A stretch of 62,261 bases of DNA. It comes from an uncultured Bilophila sp. GTDB taxonomy: Bacteria > Desulfobacterota > Desulfovibrionia > Desulfovibrionales > Desulfovibrionaceae. Every line of letters begins with the position of its first letter. Position 1 is the first letter of the stretch. The notes beneath the pieces are model-generated. The model saw nothing but the letters and a program-made list of their open reading frames with translations, ran no database searches and was not told where the DNA came from. Positions 26,159-34,961 of this stretch are shown here, one piece after another. The stretch lies in contig CAUHBW010000001.1 in assembly GCA_959604115.1 (NCBI GenBank), forward strand, positions 1 to 62,261. Direction: 5' to 3'. The position numbers and the translations under genes are program-made.

Positions 26159-26172
26159 ATTGGTACTATTGA

Positions 26173-27132
26173 CTACTTGCTGTCCTGTTCATTGTACTTC
26201 AGCATCTTTTGGACGGATTCGACGGAGCGGCGCGAAAAGGCCTCGTAGTCCTTTCCGGAAAGAAACTGCGGGATGAACCCCGCCGTCTCCATCTTTTCCC
26301 GGAGTTCAGGATTCTTCAGGACATGGGCGACGGCCTGTTCCCATCTGTCGCAGATCGCCTTGGGAGTTCCCTTGGGGAAGGCGAAACCGTACATGAGGGA
26401 AGTCGCAAAGGGGTATCCCATATCGCGCAGCTTGGGCACGCCGGCGATATGCGGAATTTCCGAAGCCCCCAGGTTGGCCAGAACAACCAGATCCCCCTTG
26501 CGGGCCGCCTGATACCCGGCGGTCCCCACGCCAAGCTCGCAGGCGTCGATATGCCCGCCCATCAAATCGGCGGTGGCCGGCCCGCCGCTCTTGTACATCA
26601 CCAGCCTGAACCGAACGCCGTCATGGATGGCCGCAGAACGCAAAACCTCAAGAGCCTCCTGACTGGCCCCGGATCCCACGGATACGGTGCCGGGATGGGC
26701 CTTGGCGTAGTCCATGAACTCTTTCCACGTCTTATAGGGCTTGCCGGGACGCGTAAGAAGCAGGCGATCCTGCGGCATATACGCGCCTACAAAAAGGATG
26801 TCGTCCAGATTATAGGCGGGAGCCTTGAGGAAATAGGTGGCAACCAACGCATTGCCGATGGCTCCGCCGATGACGGTGTACCCATCGTTTTTGGCCTTCA
26901 GGCCAAAATTCAAGCCGGGGATACCGCTTCCTCCCCCCTTGTTGACGATGACGAGAGGCTGCCCCAGCTCCTTGGACAGATAGTCGGCAACCATCCGCAC
27001 CGAGATGTCCGCCGCACCGCCCGGAGCGAACGGGACAACGCAGGTCACGGCCTTGTCGGGATACCGCGCCGACGCGGAACCCGTACCCGCCAACAACAAT
27101 GCCGCCAAGAACAACCCCAATAAACGCTTCAT
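26173..27132 (-). CDS. tctC: TTT-family substrate-binding protein (TctC/Bug), system 2
   Basis: A 319-residue periplasmic receptor. Signal peptide MKRLLGLFLAALLLAGTGSA with cleavage near ASA-RYPD. Bug-family features are TCVVPFAPGGAADISVRMVADYL, IVNKGGGSGIPGLNFGLKAKNDGYTV and a late GYPFATSLMYGFAFPKGTP. The ATG at 27132 was chosen because a G-rich site precedes it and the signal peptide begins there. It lies 44 nt after the GltD-like gene, so transport and reductase genes form one operon. Confidence 0.95.
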   Translation of the reverse strand: MKRLLGLFLAALLLAGTGSASARYPDKAVTCVVPFAPGGAADISVRMVADYLSKELGQPLVIVNKGGGSGIPGLNFGLKAKNDGYTVIGGAIGNALVATYFLKAPAYNLDDILFVGAYMPQDRLLLTRPGKPYKTWKEFMDYAKAHPGTVSVGSGASQEALEVLRSAAIHDGVRFRLVMYKSGGPATADLMGGHIDACELGVGTAGYQAARKGDLVVLANLGASEIPHIAGVPKLRDMGYPFATSLMYGFAFPKGTPKAICDRWEQAVAHVLKNPELREKMETAGFIPQFLSGKDYEAFSRRSVESVQKMLKYNEQDSK

Positions 27133-27176
27133 GATGGCCCCCTTTGTATCTCGGCCGAACGAATCGGCTTTTGGCG

Positions 27177-28766
27177 TTAGCGAAGAAGGTAGGGAATGTT
27201 GACGAACAGAGCCTTTTGAGGACACTCCACTTCACAGGGCAGGCAGAACCAGCAGGTTCTGTAATGCCCGGCGGGGCCGCCGCAGGACAGGCAACGCGAC
27301 GCTTCGTCCCGAGCCTCCCGTTCGGTCAGATACGGCGTCGTTTCAGCAAAATCTCCGGAGCCCGAGCAGCCATGCCCGGAACCAGTCTGACGGGGGAGAA
27401 CCGCGGCATTGCCCGCATCAACGGTGAAGTCGTCCACATACGGCCCGGGATATCGGCGGCCGTAGGACATGTCCTGACCGGCCAAAAGGCGGATGATCGA
27501 GGTGGCTGCGCGGCGTCCCGACGCCATGGCGTATACGGCGGAGGAAGGCCCGTGCGCCATATCTCCGGCGGCGAAGATGGGCTTGTCGCCGATCTGCAAG
27601 GTCACGGGATCAGGGGCGACGTCCCCCACAAGCCGCGCAAGCTGGCTGTCCCGCTCCTGTCCTACGGCCATGATGACGCCATCGACCGCCATGCTGCGGA
27701 TCTCGTCGGCGTTGAAGTCCGGATAGTCCAGACACTGCGGCGGCAGCAACGCCAGATCATGGCGGCAAGACAACAGCAGCCTGCCGTCCTTGTCCTCCAC
27801 GCTCACGGGAGACCATGTGAAGGCAAACCGGATGCCCTGCTCTCGGGCCTTGGCGATGTCCTCGGCATCGGCCCGGAACGCGTCCACCGTGCGCCGATAA
27901 ACGATGGTAACCCGTTCCGCGCCTTGACGTATGGCCGCCTGCGCACTGTCGAGAGCCACGTAGCCGCCCCCGACCACCGCGACATGGCCGGACAGCCTCT
28001 GGCCGCCACCGGCGCGGACTTCCGTGAGAAAACGGAACGCCGACAGCACGCCCGGCAAATCTTCCCCTTCAATGCGGGCCTTGCGTCCGCCTCCCGCTCC
28101 CAGGGCGAGCACCACGGCGTCATGCCGCCGCGCCAAGTCTTCCAGAGATCGCCGATCTTCAACGCGCCGACCGTAGCGGAAGACGACGCCGGCCTGCTCC
28201 ATGACGCCGACGGTTTCATCCAGCGCGGCCTCGGGAAGTTTCCAGACCGGCAAGATGTTTCGCAGCAGTCCTCCGGCCCTGTCTCCCGCCTCATAGACGA
28301 TTACGGCATGACCTTCCTTCCGCAGATCGTATGCCGCCAACAACCCCGCCGGGCCGGAGCCGACCACCGCCACCGTTTTTCCGGACGCCTCGGCGCATTC
28401 CAGCGGAGGCATCTTTTCCTCGGCAAAGAGATACCGTTTGATGCCGTTGATATTGACGGCCTGCCCGTCCACTTCGCGGCGGTTGCAGGCGCGCTCGCAG
28501 GGATGGTCGCAAATGCGGCACATCAGTTGCGCGAAAGGCAAACGTTCCGCAACGAGGGCGCGGGCTTCATCGTCTTTTCCGCGAGCCACCAGCTGCACGT
28601 ACCCCTGAATGTTCAGGCCCAAGGGACAGGCCGCCGAACAGGGAGCGCGATTGACGCGGATATTGTCGAGTATGCATGTCTCCGCGCACTTCCCGCAAAA
28701 AATGCATTTCGTCTTGTCCACGACAAGATTATCGGTCAACGCCTCAAGAAGATTGTCGGCACTCAT
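27177..28766 (-). CDS. Fe-S/FAD NAD(P)H-dependent oxidoreductase, GltD-like
   Basis: A 529-residue protein built like the glutamate synthase small subunit and its relatives, which pass electrons from NAD(P)H through FAD to iron-sulfur clusters. It begins with CIFCGKCAETC (C21, C24, C27, C31), a second cluster region C43/C47 and C83/C86/C90/C94 (CRICDHPCERAC), the FAD site VAVVGSGPAGLLAAYDLRKEG (about 132-152), a second nucleotide site VAVVGGGYVALDSAQAAIRQ, and FAAGDMAHGPSSAVYAMASGRRAA. The C-terminal CLSCGG...CWFCLPCEVECP adds another cluster. It overlaps the flavoprotein gene upstream by 4 nt (ATGA), with GGAGGAA before its ATG. The inferred role is electron supply to that flavoprotein. Confidence 0.88.
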   Translation of the reverse strand: MSADNLLEALTDNLVVDKTKCIFCGKCAETCILDNIRVNRAPCSAACPLGLNIQGYVQLVARGKDDEARALVAERLPFAQLMCRICDHPCERACNRREVDGQAVNINGIKRYLFAEEKMPPLECAEASGKTVAVVGSGPAGLLAAYDLRKEGHAVIVYEAGDRAGGLLRNILPVWKLPEAALDETVGVMEQAGVVFRYGRRVEDRRSLEDLARRHDAVVLALGAGGGRKARIEGEDLPGVLSAFRFLTEVRAGGGQRLSGHVAVVGGGYVALDSAQAAIRQGAERVTIVYRRTVDAFRADAEDIAKAREQGIRFAFTWSPVSVEDKDGRLLLSCRHDLALLPPQCLDYPDFNADEIRSMAVDGVIMAVGQERDSQLARLVGDVAPDPVTLQIGDKPIFAAGDMAHGPSSAVYAMASGRRAATSIIRLLAGQDMSYGRRYPGPYVDDFTVDAGNAAVLPRQTGSGHGCSGSGDFAETTPYLTEREARDEASRCLSCGGPAGHYRTCWFCLPCEVECPQKALFVNIPYLLR

Positions 28767-30427
28767 GCGGATTCCTCCATTTTGATGATGGGTGCGTAAG
28801 AAACACGAATATCTTCCAGAGAATCTCCCTGGGTCAGCACTATATGCTTCAACCAATGGGCATCATCCTTGGCAGGGTAATCCGAGCGCATGTGCCACAA
28901 CCCCCACCGACTTTCCTTGCGCTCCCTGGAGGCCACGGCGCTCATGGCCGCGCACTGAATGATGTTTTCCACCTCGTAGGCCTTGAACAGATCATGCTGA
29001 TTCCTGATGCGGACCTCCGTGCGCAGTTCCTTGCGGAATCTGTCCATCCACCACAAGGCCCTGTCGAGCTTGTATTCGTTCTTGGGAGGCCGCACATAGT
29101 CGTTGATCAGGCGCCGGACCTTGTATTCAAACTCTTCAATGGGAACCTGCCCGCCGGTCTGGGCAAGCTTGGCATCGCGATCCCGGATGACCTCCAGAAT
29201 CTGTTCGTCGTCGATGATGGGTTCGGCTGCGGTGCGGGCGTATTCCGTGGCGTTTTCCGCCGCGATCTGCCCATAGGCGAACGCCCCGCTCAGGTGTCCC
29301 CGGGCCACCAGAGACACGTCTCCCGCCGCATACAGCCCCGGCACGGAGCTCTCGCCGCGCTCGTTGATCCGGATGCCCGTCAGGCCGTGCCCGCCGCACA
29401 AGTAGCAGTCCGTCGGCCACAGCTCGATTTCACCGGTACGGAAGTCCACGCCGCGTCCCTTAAAAAACCGTTCCTGTACTGGACGTTCCGTGGAGAAAAG
29501 CAGTTCCTCCACTTCGCGGATCTTCTCCTCGCTCAAATGGCGCATGTCTATTCGCATGGGACCACGCAGCGCCATATGCTCCGAGTGCATGAGATGGATG
29601 CCGGGATGATCTTCCTGAAATTCCTGCGCAAAGGCATTGAGCAGGTGCGCCCCGCGGGTCAGCGTGATGTACAGCAGAGGGGCGTTGATATCCTTGATGA
29701 TGTAGTAGACGAGAGTGTATTCGAACCCTGAAAGCTCGGCCCCGGCGCGGTAGGCCATGACATATCCGTCGCCCGTATTTCCGGGAAAATCGTATACGCC
29801 GTAGAGGTAGCCGTTTTCCGGCAGGCCGAACCGCGCCGTGCCGCCGGAACACAGGATCACGCTCTTGGCCTTGCAGACCACGATTTCCCCCGTGCGCACA
29901 TTGACCCCCACAGCACCGCAAACCCGGCCACCGTCCTTGAGCAGCCGCAGGGTCATTATTCTGTTGTAGACTTCCGCGCCGCATTCGTGGGCCTTGGCCG
30001 CCAAAATGGTCTTGAGCTCGGGTTCCTTCATGGTGATGCAGAATTTGCCCTTGCCGTGAATCTGCAGCTTGTCGTATTCGCCCTTCTCATCGACGGGAAA
30101 ACACACGCCCCAGTCGATGAGCTCCCGCATCACCGCCCAGGTCCGCTTGGCCATGACATAGTTGACGGGCTCATCCATGATGCCCTGACAGGCCTCGCCG
30201 TTGGTTTCGACATACAGTTCGGGCGTCTCTTCCGTACCGGGAATGGAGACAATGTTCATGGCGTCCATGCCGCGCGCGATGCAGCCGGAGTATTTCATGT
30301 CGCCCTTCTCGAACACGACCACCTTCTGCCGGGGATCCACCTGTCTGGCCCGGATGGCAGCCATGACGCCCGCGCTGCCGCCCCCGACAACCAACACATC
30401 CGCGCTAACGGTCATATGAGGCTTCAT
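28763..30427 (-). CDS. FAD-binding reductase flavoprotein resembling APS reductase alpha subunit
   Basis: A 554-residue flavoprotein of the fumarate reductase/aspartate oxidase/AprA superfamily. The FAD site is VLVVGGGSAGVMAAIRAR (residues 11-28) and the C-terminal FAD motif is GLYAAGDVSLVARGHLSGAFAYGQIAAENA. By eye it follows AprA most closely: RGMDAMNI (compare GLSAIN), a conserved WG- region after residue 100, HMALRGPMRIDM, and PTDCYLCGGHGLTGI. It is shorter than AprA (about 650), and the AprA stretch that carries the APS-binding Arg appears not to be conserved, so the substrate is probably not APS. No signal peptide. It sits between gntR and the GltD-like gene, upstream of tctCBA; reduction of an imported carboxylate is an inference. 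Confidence 0.8.
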   Translation of the reverse strand: MKPHMTVSADVLVVGGGSAGVMAAIRARQVDPRQKVVVFEKGDMKYSGCIARGMDAMNIVSIPGTEETPELYVETNGEACQGIMDEPVNYVMAKRTWAVMRELIDWGVCFPVDEKGEYDKLQIHGKGKFCITMKEPELKTILAAKAHECGAEVYNRIMTLRLLKDGGRVCGAVGVNVRTGEIVVCKAKSVILCSGGTARFGLPENGYLYGVYDFPGNTGDGYVMAYRAGAELSGFEYTLVYYIIKDINAPLLYITLTRGAHLLNAFAQEFQEDHPGIHLMHSEHMALRGPMRIDMRHLSEEKIREVEELLFSTERPVQERFFKGRGVDFRTGEIELWPTDCYLCGGHGLTGIRINERGESSVPGLYAAGDVSLVARGHLSGAFAYGQIAAENATEYARTAAEPIIDDEQILEVIRDRDAKLAQTGGQVPIEEFEYKVRRLINDYVRPPKNEYKLDRALWWMDRFRKELRTEVRIRNQHDLFKAYEVENIIQCAAMSAVASRERKESRWGLWHMRSDYPAKDDAHWLKHIVLTQGDSLEDIRVSYAPIIKMEESA

Positions 30428-30464
30428 TCTTCGTCTCCTCTGTTAAGGTATACTGCTATGGTTA

Positions 30465-30475
30465 TATAGAGCAGT
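30465..30475 (-). promoter_or_regulatory. Candidate GntR operator upstream of the AprA-like gene
   Basis: On the minus strand ACTGCTCTATA, which matches AGTGCTCTATA upstream of gntR at 10 of 11 positions. It forms one arm of an inverted repeat ACTGCT...AGCAGT (30452-30475). Confidence 0.5.
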
Positions 30476-30514
30476 TGTTAGGGCAAAAAAAGGGGAACAT
30501 CCCCTTTTCCGAAC

Positions 30515-31297
30515 CTATTCCCGGAACGTATGAAGCCGGATCAAGCCAAAGGGACTCGTCCGAATCAAGCTCTTGCGGAATTCCACGATGGCATCGTCAT
30601 AGCTTGTCGAAACCATAAAGGAACTGATGACCGGCGAAGCCGGGGGCAAATCCATGATCTGCGACTCCCGCTCCGCAAGCGTTTCGATATCCAGAAGTTC
30701 ACGGCTGTTCAACACGGGGAGGCGGCAATATTTTTCGATCAAAAGATAGAGGGAAAAGTCTTCCAGCTCCCCGCTCATCGCTTTTTTCAGGGGTTCCCCG
30801 AAGGGAAGCGGGATATAGGAAATGCTCAGGGCCACCGGGCAATGCGTTTCTCCCCGCTCTCCCCTGAACAGGCGTTCGATGCGCAAAAACGAGGAGATAT
30901 CCTCGGAAACGGCGAACCGCTCATCCATCCCGGCCTCGCGCGGAACCTCCTCCATGGAAAGAAGCTCGACGCGCAACGAGACATCCTGTTCGGCGAGATT
31001 CCGGCGCAGCCGATAGTATTTGACGGCATTCTTGTCGATGATGCTCTTGGTGACGTAGGTGCCTTTTCCCTGAATACGGACAAGGTACCCCTGATGAACC
31101 ATATTTTCCAAAGCCTTGCGCACGGTCCCCACGCTGAAGCCGGTGGTCTGGGCAAACTGCCGCTCGGAAGGCAGCTGTTTTCCGGCCTGCCATTCCCCAT
31201 TGACGAGCTTGTCCATAATCGTCTGCTGGAGGCGGTAGTAAGCGGGCAACGCCTCGACATGCTTTTCAGAAAACTGGATATGTCTTGCTGTGTACAT
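30515..31297 (-). CDS. GntR-family transcriptional regulator (HutC/UTRA type)
   Basis: A 260-residue regulator. The N-terminal winged helix (about 15-90) includes WQAGKQLPSERQFAQTTGFSVGTVRKALENMVHQGYLVRIQGKGTYV; the C-terminal UTRA ligand domain (about 105-255) includes SFLRIERLFRGE, a SISYIPLPFG stretch and SSFMVSTSYDDAIVEF. AGGGATGA precedes the ATG. It lies 87 nt upstream of the flavoprotein gene on the same strand, with shared operator-like repeats in front of both, so it probably autoregulates and controls the reductase/TTT operon. Confidence 0.93.
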   Translation of the reverse strand: MYTARHIQFSEKHVEALPAYYRLQQTIMDKLVNGEWQAGKQLPSERQFAQTTGFSVGTVRKALENMVHQGYLVRIQGKGTYVTKSIIDKNAVKYYRLRRNLAEQDVSLRVELLSMEEVPREAGMDERFAVSEDISSFLRIERLFRGERGETHCPVALSISYIPLPFGEPLKKAMSGELEDFSLYLLIEKYCRLPVLNSRELLDIETLAERESQIMDLPPASPVISSFMVSTSYDDAIVEFRKSLIRTSPFGLIRLHTFRE

Positions 31298-31313
31298 TCA
31301 TTCATCCCTGTTT

Positions 31314-31340
31314 AGTGCTCTATAGCTCTAGTGCTCTAAT
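31314..31340 (-). promoter_or_regulatory. Tandem operator-like repeats upstream of gntR
   Basis: AGTGCTCTATA (31314-31324) and AGTGCTCTAAT (31330-31340) are direct repeats 16 bp apart, 17 bp before the gntR start codon, and match the site in front of the AprA-like gene. Confidence 0.6.
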
Positions 31341-31579
31341 GCTGTCAAACCCTTTCTCAAACCGTCAATACGCCGCGAACCTCCTCGCTATCCCCTCTTA
31401 ATCCGGTATGTTACGCTTGTTTTCCAGTGTGCCAAAGGGCTTTCAAAAAAGCGTACCTTCCCTGCGCAACCAGATTTTTCCTTATTTATGAAAATATGTT
31501 ACGCAATAGGCGGTTCCGAGAAAAATGAAGTCCCGCCCTCGCATTGAAGTCCGGTAAAGCCCGTTAAGGTCATAATCCC
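31341..31579. other. Intergenic region between gntR and the 1023-residue activator gene
   Basis: No gene is seen. It holds the distal part of the gntR promoter region and the 3' end region of the activator gene. TGTTACGC occurs twice (near 31409 and 31498); its meaning is unclear. Confidence 0.45.
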
Positions 31580-34500
31580 TTACCGCAGGGTGATCCCGTG
31601 CCGCTTGAGCTTGGTATACAGCGTCGAGCGCTTGATGTTGAGGCGTTCGGTCATTCCGTTTTCGCCGTACACCCGGCCCGAGGTCAGCCGGAAAACATGC
31701 TCCAGATAACGTCCTTCCAGTTCGTCGAGCGAGGGCACGTCCTCGACGGTGAACCGCTGCGGAAGCGAAGGTTCTTCGGGCGTCCGGTGGAACGGGGCCG
31801 CGCGGGGCACGCTCAGGGCGGGAAGCCGGTTCAAAATCACGGCGCGCTCGATCACGTTCTTGAGTTCCCGGATGTTGCCGGGCCAGTCGTAGGCGTACAA
31901 CATGGCGACGTCCTCGGGAAGCAACGGGAACGGATCCTGCTTGTACCGGCGGCAGAAGTGCTCCATGAAGTTCCGGACCAGCGGGATGATGTCCTGCCTG
32001 CGTTCGCGCAGCGGGGGCAGAGTGAGCGGCACCACGGAAATCCGGTAGAGCAGGTCTTCGCGGAAACGCCCTTTCCGCACTTCCCGCCACAGGTTCTTGT
32101 TGGTGGCGGTGATAAGCCGGAAGGAGGAATAGAGTTCGCGCGTGCCTCCCACGCGGATGAAACGCTGTTCCTGAAGAACCCGGAGAAGTTTCGTCTGGAT
32201 GGCGGGCGGGATGTCGCCGACTTCGTCGATGAAGAGGGTTCCCTCGTCGGCCATTTCGAACAGGCCGAGCTTCTGTCTGACGGCCCCGGTGAACGCGCCG
32301 CGCTCGTGGCCGAAACACTCGCTCTCGAACAGGTGTTCCGGCGTGCTCGCCGGGTGGATCGCGATGAACGGCCCACTCCGGCGGCTCATGAGGTGAATCT
32401 GCCGGGCCATGACCTCCTTTCCCACACCCGTTTCCCCGAGGATGAGCACCGGGGCGTCCGTCACGCTGATGTGGCGGACCTGCTCCAGCAGCTCGTGAAG
32501 CCCGGTCCCGAAAAGGGGCGTGGTGTTTCTGTCCTCCTGACAGACCACGGACTGGAAGCGTTCCTTCTGATGCCGGGATTCCTCGTCGCGCACCTTTTTC
32601 AGGCGCAGGGCCGAGCGCACTTCCGAGGCGAACAGGTAGGACAGGATGCGAAGTTCCGACTGCCGGAGATGGGCGAACGGACCGTCGGTAAAGGTGCTGT
32701 CCAGATAGAGGAGCCAGAGGTCGGACTCGCCCACCTCAAGGGGCAGGCACAAACCCCGCTCTCCCCGTCCCGGCGCGGATCGGCCCGCCGAGAAGCCGTC
32801 GAGCCATTCCAGACACGGGCGCATCTGCTCGCTTTTCAGCTCCATGTCGGAGAGATTGACCGCCGCGATGCAGACGAGCCGGTTGTCCTCGTCACGGCGG
32901 AACAAGGCTCCGCGTTCGGATTGCAGTTCCCGCTGGGCGATGGTCACCAGACGGTGCAGCGCGCCGGTGGGGCTGGTTTCGCTGGAAAGCGCGTTGAAGG
33001 CCCGGTGACAGCGTTCCACGCGGGAGCCTTCGACGGAATCGGCGTCGCGGGCGTCCGGAAACCGTTTTTCCGCGCTGCGGAGGGCAAGGCGGATGACCAG
33101 CCGGTCGTAGGGGACGTCCCGATCGATGCGAAAACCGACGGCGGCGTCCGCCCGTTGCCGCAGAGCCGCCGCCGAAACCACGTCCCCGAGGCGTTCGAGG
33201 ACGCCGGCCAGCACGCAGGCGGAAAGGGCCTCCTCGCGGCGGTCGCCCGTGTGGACGGCGCAGCTCAGGCTTTCACGCAGAAGCGCCTGCTCGCGTTCGG
33301 GGTTCCCTCCGCGATCCCGGAGCCGGAGCGCCTCGATGCGGAGGGCGGCTCCCCGGAGCTGGCGGTTGGTCCCGGCTCCCAGCCGTTCGAGGAGCGGTTC
33401 CAGCGGATAGCTGGGGATGGGCGGCAGCCCCTCACGCTCCAGCGCATAGAGCATGTCCAGATTGAGCGGGTCTTCAAAGGGCGCGGGCGCGGCCTCCGGC
33501 GGAAGGCCCGCCTGTCCCGTGAGCAGGGCATGGGCCGCGCGAAGACGTCCGCTCAGGTAGTGGTACAGGGCGATGCCCCGGACGGTGCTGGCGGCGATCT
33601 TGTCGTGCTGTCCGGGCCGGGCCGCCATGAACAGGCAGTCAAGGTTGAGCAGGGCGGCGTCCATGTCTCCGATGCGGAGCATGGCGAACCCCAGATGCAG
33701 CATCCAGAACATGGAGAGCGTACGATCCCCGGCGAGGGCCGCCGTGCGGCGGGAGGATTCGTTGATGCCGAGCGAGAGATGGTAGTGTTGCAGATAGAAG
33801 GCCGACTGACTGGCGCATGAGGCCAGCAACACGGCGAACCGGCGGTATTTCCAGCCGTAGGCGTCCTGCTTCTGTTCGTAGCAGGCGAGCACCTGCCGGT
33901 ATTCGCCGCGCACATAGTGCAGGATGCCCCGGAACAGCGGGAGGCAGTCCTGTCTCTCCTTGTCCGCTCTGTCAGGAAGTTCCCCGAGCCACTCGACGTA
34001 GCGGAACAGATCATGGGGGAGCGGTTCCTGGGAAAACACCGTCAGATAACAGCCGAAAATCGCGACCAGAGGCCGGAAGCGTTCGTTCCCGGCCTGCCGG
34101 GTCAGGGCATAGGCGATGGGCGAGAGCCGGATCGCCATCGATATCTGATCGTTCAGGAACAGGCACATGCTCTGCACGACGAGAACCAGCTCGGCGTACT
34201 GCGAGCTTTTTCGGGAGGCTTCGTCCGCATGGGCCTCACCCCAGTCCCGCAGGTAGCGGATGACGAATTCGAGACAGAGCAGGCTCTCGGGCGATTGCCG
34301 GTTCAGCTCCCCGTCCAGATACCGCACCACATATTCGCACTCCTCCAGCGATGCTCCGGGAAGGAGCGACCCCAGATAATGCGGCATCCGGCAGTCCGGG
34401 ATTTTGGTCCGCACCGTGTCCGCCATGCGTTCGAGCAGGGACGACGGAACCTCCCCGCCGCGCCATCCCGTTCTCGCGGGGACGGCGAGGCCGAGGCCCT

Positions 34501-34651
34501 GCAACACCCGCAGCAACAGCCGGACGTTTTCCTCGGGCTGGCCGGAAACGAGCGCCAGCCGGGACGCTTCGAGCGGGGTTGCCGAAAGGTGGAGGGAGAG
34601 CGCCAGAGTGGCGAAGAAGGGGTCCGAAGGGGATGCCGTATCGTAGGGCAT
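31580..34651 (-). CDS. Large sigma-54-dependent activator with TPR-like and GAF-like sensor region
   Basis: A 1023-residue enhancer-binding protein. Residues 1-550 are helical and leucine-rich with TPR/MalT-like character (LHYVRGEYRQVLACYEQKQ, TVRGIALYHYLSGRLRAAHALL); about 560-690 resembles a GAF domain. The AAA+ domain carries Walker A GETGVGKE (739-746), GAFTGA (785-790), Walker B LFIDEVGD and RKGRFREDLLYRISV, and a Fis-type helix-turn-helix ends in RLNIKRSTLYTKLKRHGI. It is transcribed divergently from the gltS operon, with three palindromic sites and a perfect -24/-12 promoter between them, so it very probably activates that operon. Confidence 0.94.
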   Translation of the reverse strand: MPYDTASPSDPFFATLALSLHLSATPLEASRLALVSGQPEENVRLLLRVLQGLGLAVPARTGWRGGEVPSSLLERMADTVRTKIPDCRMPHYLGSLLPGASLEECEYVVRYLDGELNRQSPESLLCLEFVIRYLRDWGEAHADEASRKSSQYAELVLVVQSMCLFLNDQISMAIRLSPIAYALTRQAGNERFRPLVAIFGCYLTVFSQEPLPHDLFRYVEWLGELPDRADKERQDCLPLFRGILHYVRGEYRQVLACYEQKQDAYGWKYRRFAVLLASCASQSAFYLQHYHLSLGINESSRRTAALAGDRTLSMFWMLHLGFAMLRIGDMDAALLNLDCLFMAARPGQHDKIAASTVRGIALYHYLSGRLRAAHALLTGQAGLPPEAAPAPFEDPLNLDMLYALEREGLPPIPSYPLEPLLERLGAGTNRQLRGAALRIEALRLRDRGGNPEREQALLRESLSCAVHTGDRREEALSACVLAGVLERLGDVVSAAALRQRADAAVGFRIDRDVPYDRLVIRLALRSAEKRFPDARDADSVEGSRVERCHRAFNALSSETSPTGALHRLVTIAQRELQSERGALFRRDEDNRLVCIAAVNLSDMELKSEQMRPCLEWLDGFSAGRSAPGRGERGLCLPLEVGESDLWLLYLDSTFTDGPFAHLRQSELRILSYLFASEVRSALRLKKVRDEESRHQKERFQSVVCQEDRNTTPLFGTGLHELLEQVRHISVTDAPVLILGETGVGKEVMARQIHLMSRRSGPFIAIHPASTPEHLFESECFGHERGAFTGAVRQKLGLFEMADEGTLFIDEVGDIPPAIQTKLLRVLQEQRFIRVGGTRELYSSFRLITATNKNLWREVRKGRFREDLLYRISVVPLTLPPLRERRQDIIPLVRNFMEHFCRRYKQDPFPLLPEDVAMLYAYDWPGNIRELKNVIERAVILNRLPALSVPRAAPFHRTPEEPSLPQRFTVEDVPSLDELEGRYLEHVFRLTSGRVYGENGMTERLNIKRSTLYTKLKRHGITLR

Positions 34652-34662
34652 GGTGAACCTTA

Positions 34663-34720
34663 TTCCCGTTTTTTGGAAAAAATCCCGTTTTCAGGAATCA
34701 TCCGTTCCCGTATTTGGGAA
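34663..34720 (+). promoter_or_regulatory. Three tandem upstream activating sites
   Basis: Three 16-bp imperfect palindromes: TTCCCGTTTTTTGGAA (34663-34678), ATCCCGTTTTCAGGAA (34682-34697) and TTCCCGTATTTGGGAA (34705-34720). They share TCCCGT at one end and GGAA at the other. They lie 70-130 bp upstream of the sigma-54 promoter and next to the activator gene, the expected place for enhancer sites. Confidence 0.8.
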
Positions 34721-34790
34721 AACGATAGGCCACCGGAAACCTGTCTGTCAATATCATGCCGGTTTCGCGGATGATTTTGCAAAAATGATG

Positions 34791-34807
34791 TTGGCATCAT
34801 GCTTGCT
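34791..34807 (+). promoter_or_regulatory. Sigma-54 (-24/-12) promoter of the gltS operon
   Basis: TTGGCAT-CATGC-TTGCT has GG and GC exactly 10 nt apart and fits the TGGCAC-N5-TTGCW consensus at all but one position. It reads towards gltS, whose ATG is 155 nt downstream. Confidence 0.88.
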
Positions 34808-34961
34808 TTGTTCAGAACGACTTCCGAATCCGGCCCGGCGCGCCGCCGGGACCGTCTGCCTCCCCCTGTCATCGGCGCTTTCGCTCCTCGGCGGGCGAAG
34901 GATTTCGACAACCGGACACGTCCCGCAAGGGGAACCGTTTCCGCAACGCTCCGGGTGCAGT

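Noticed and set aside
28763..30427. Calling the flavoprotein APS reductase subunit AprA
   Set aside because: It is about 100 residues shorter, has no AprB partner, and the APS-binding Arg region appears not to be conserved.
31598..33820. 740-codon plus-strand frame opposite the sigma-54 activator
   Set aside because: No start signal and no domain; the minus-strand protein has full AAA+ motifs.
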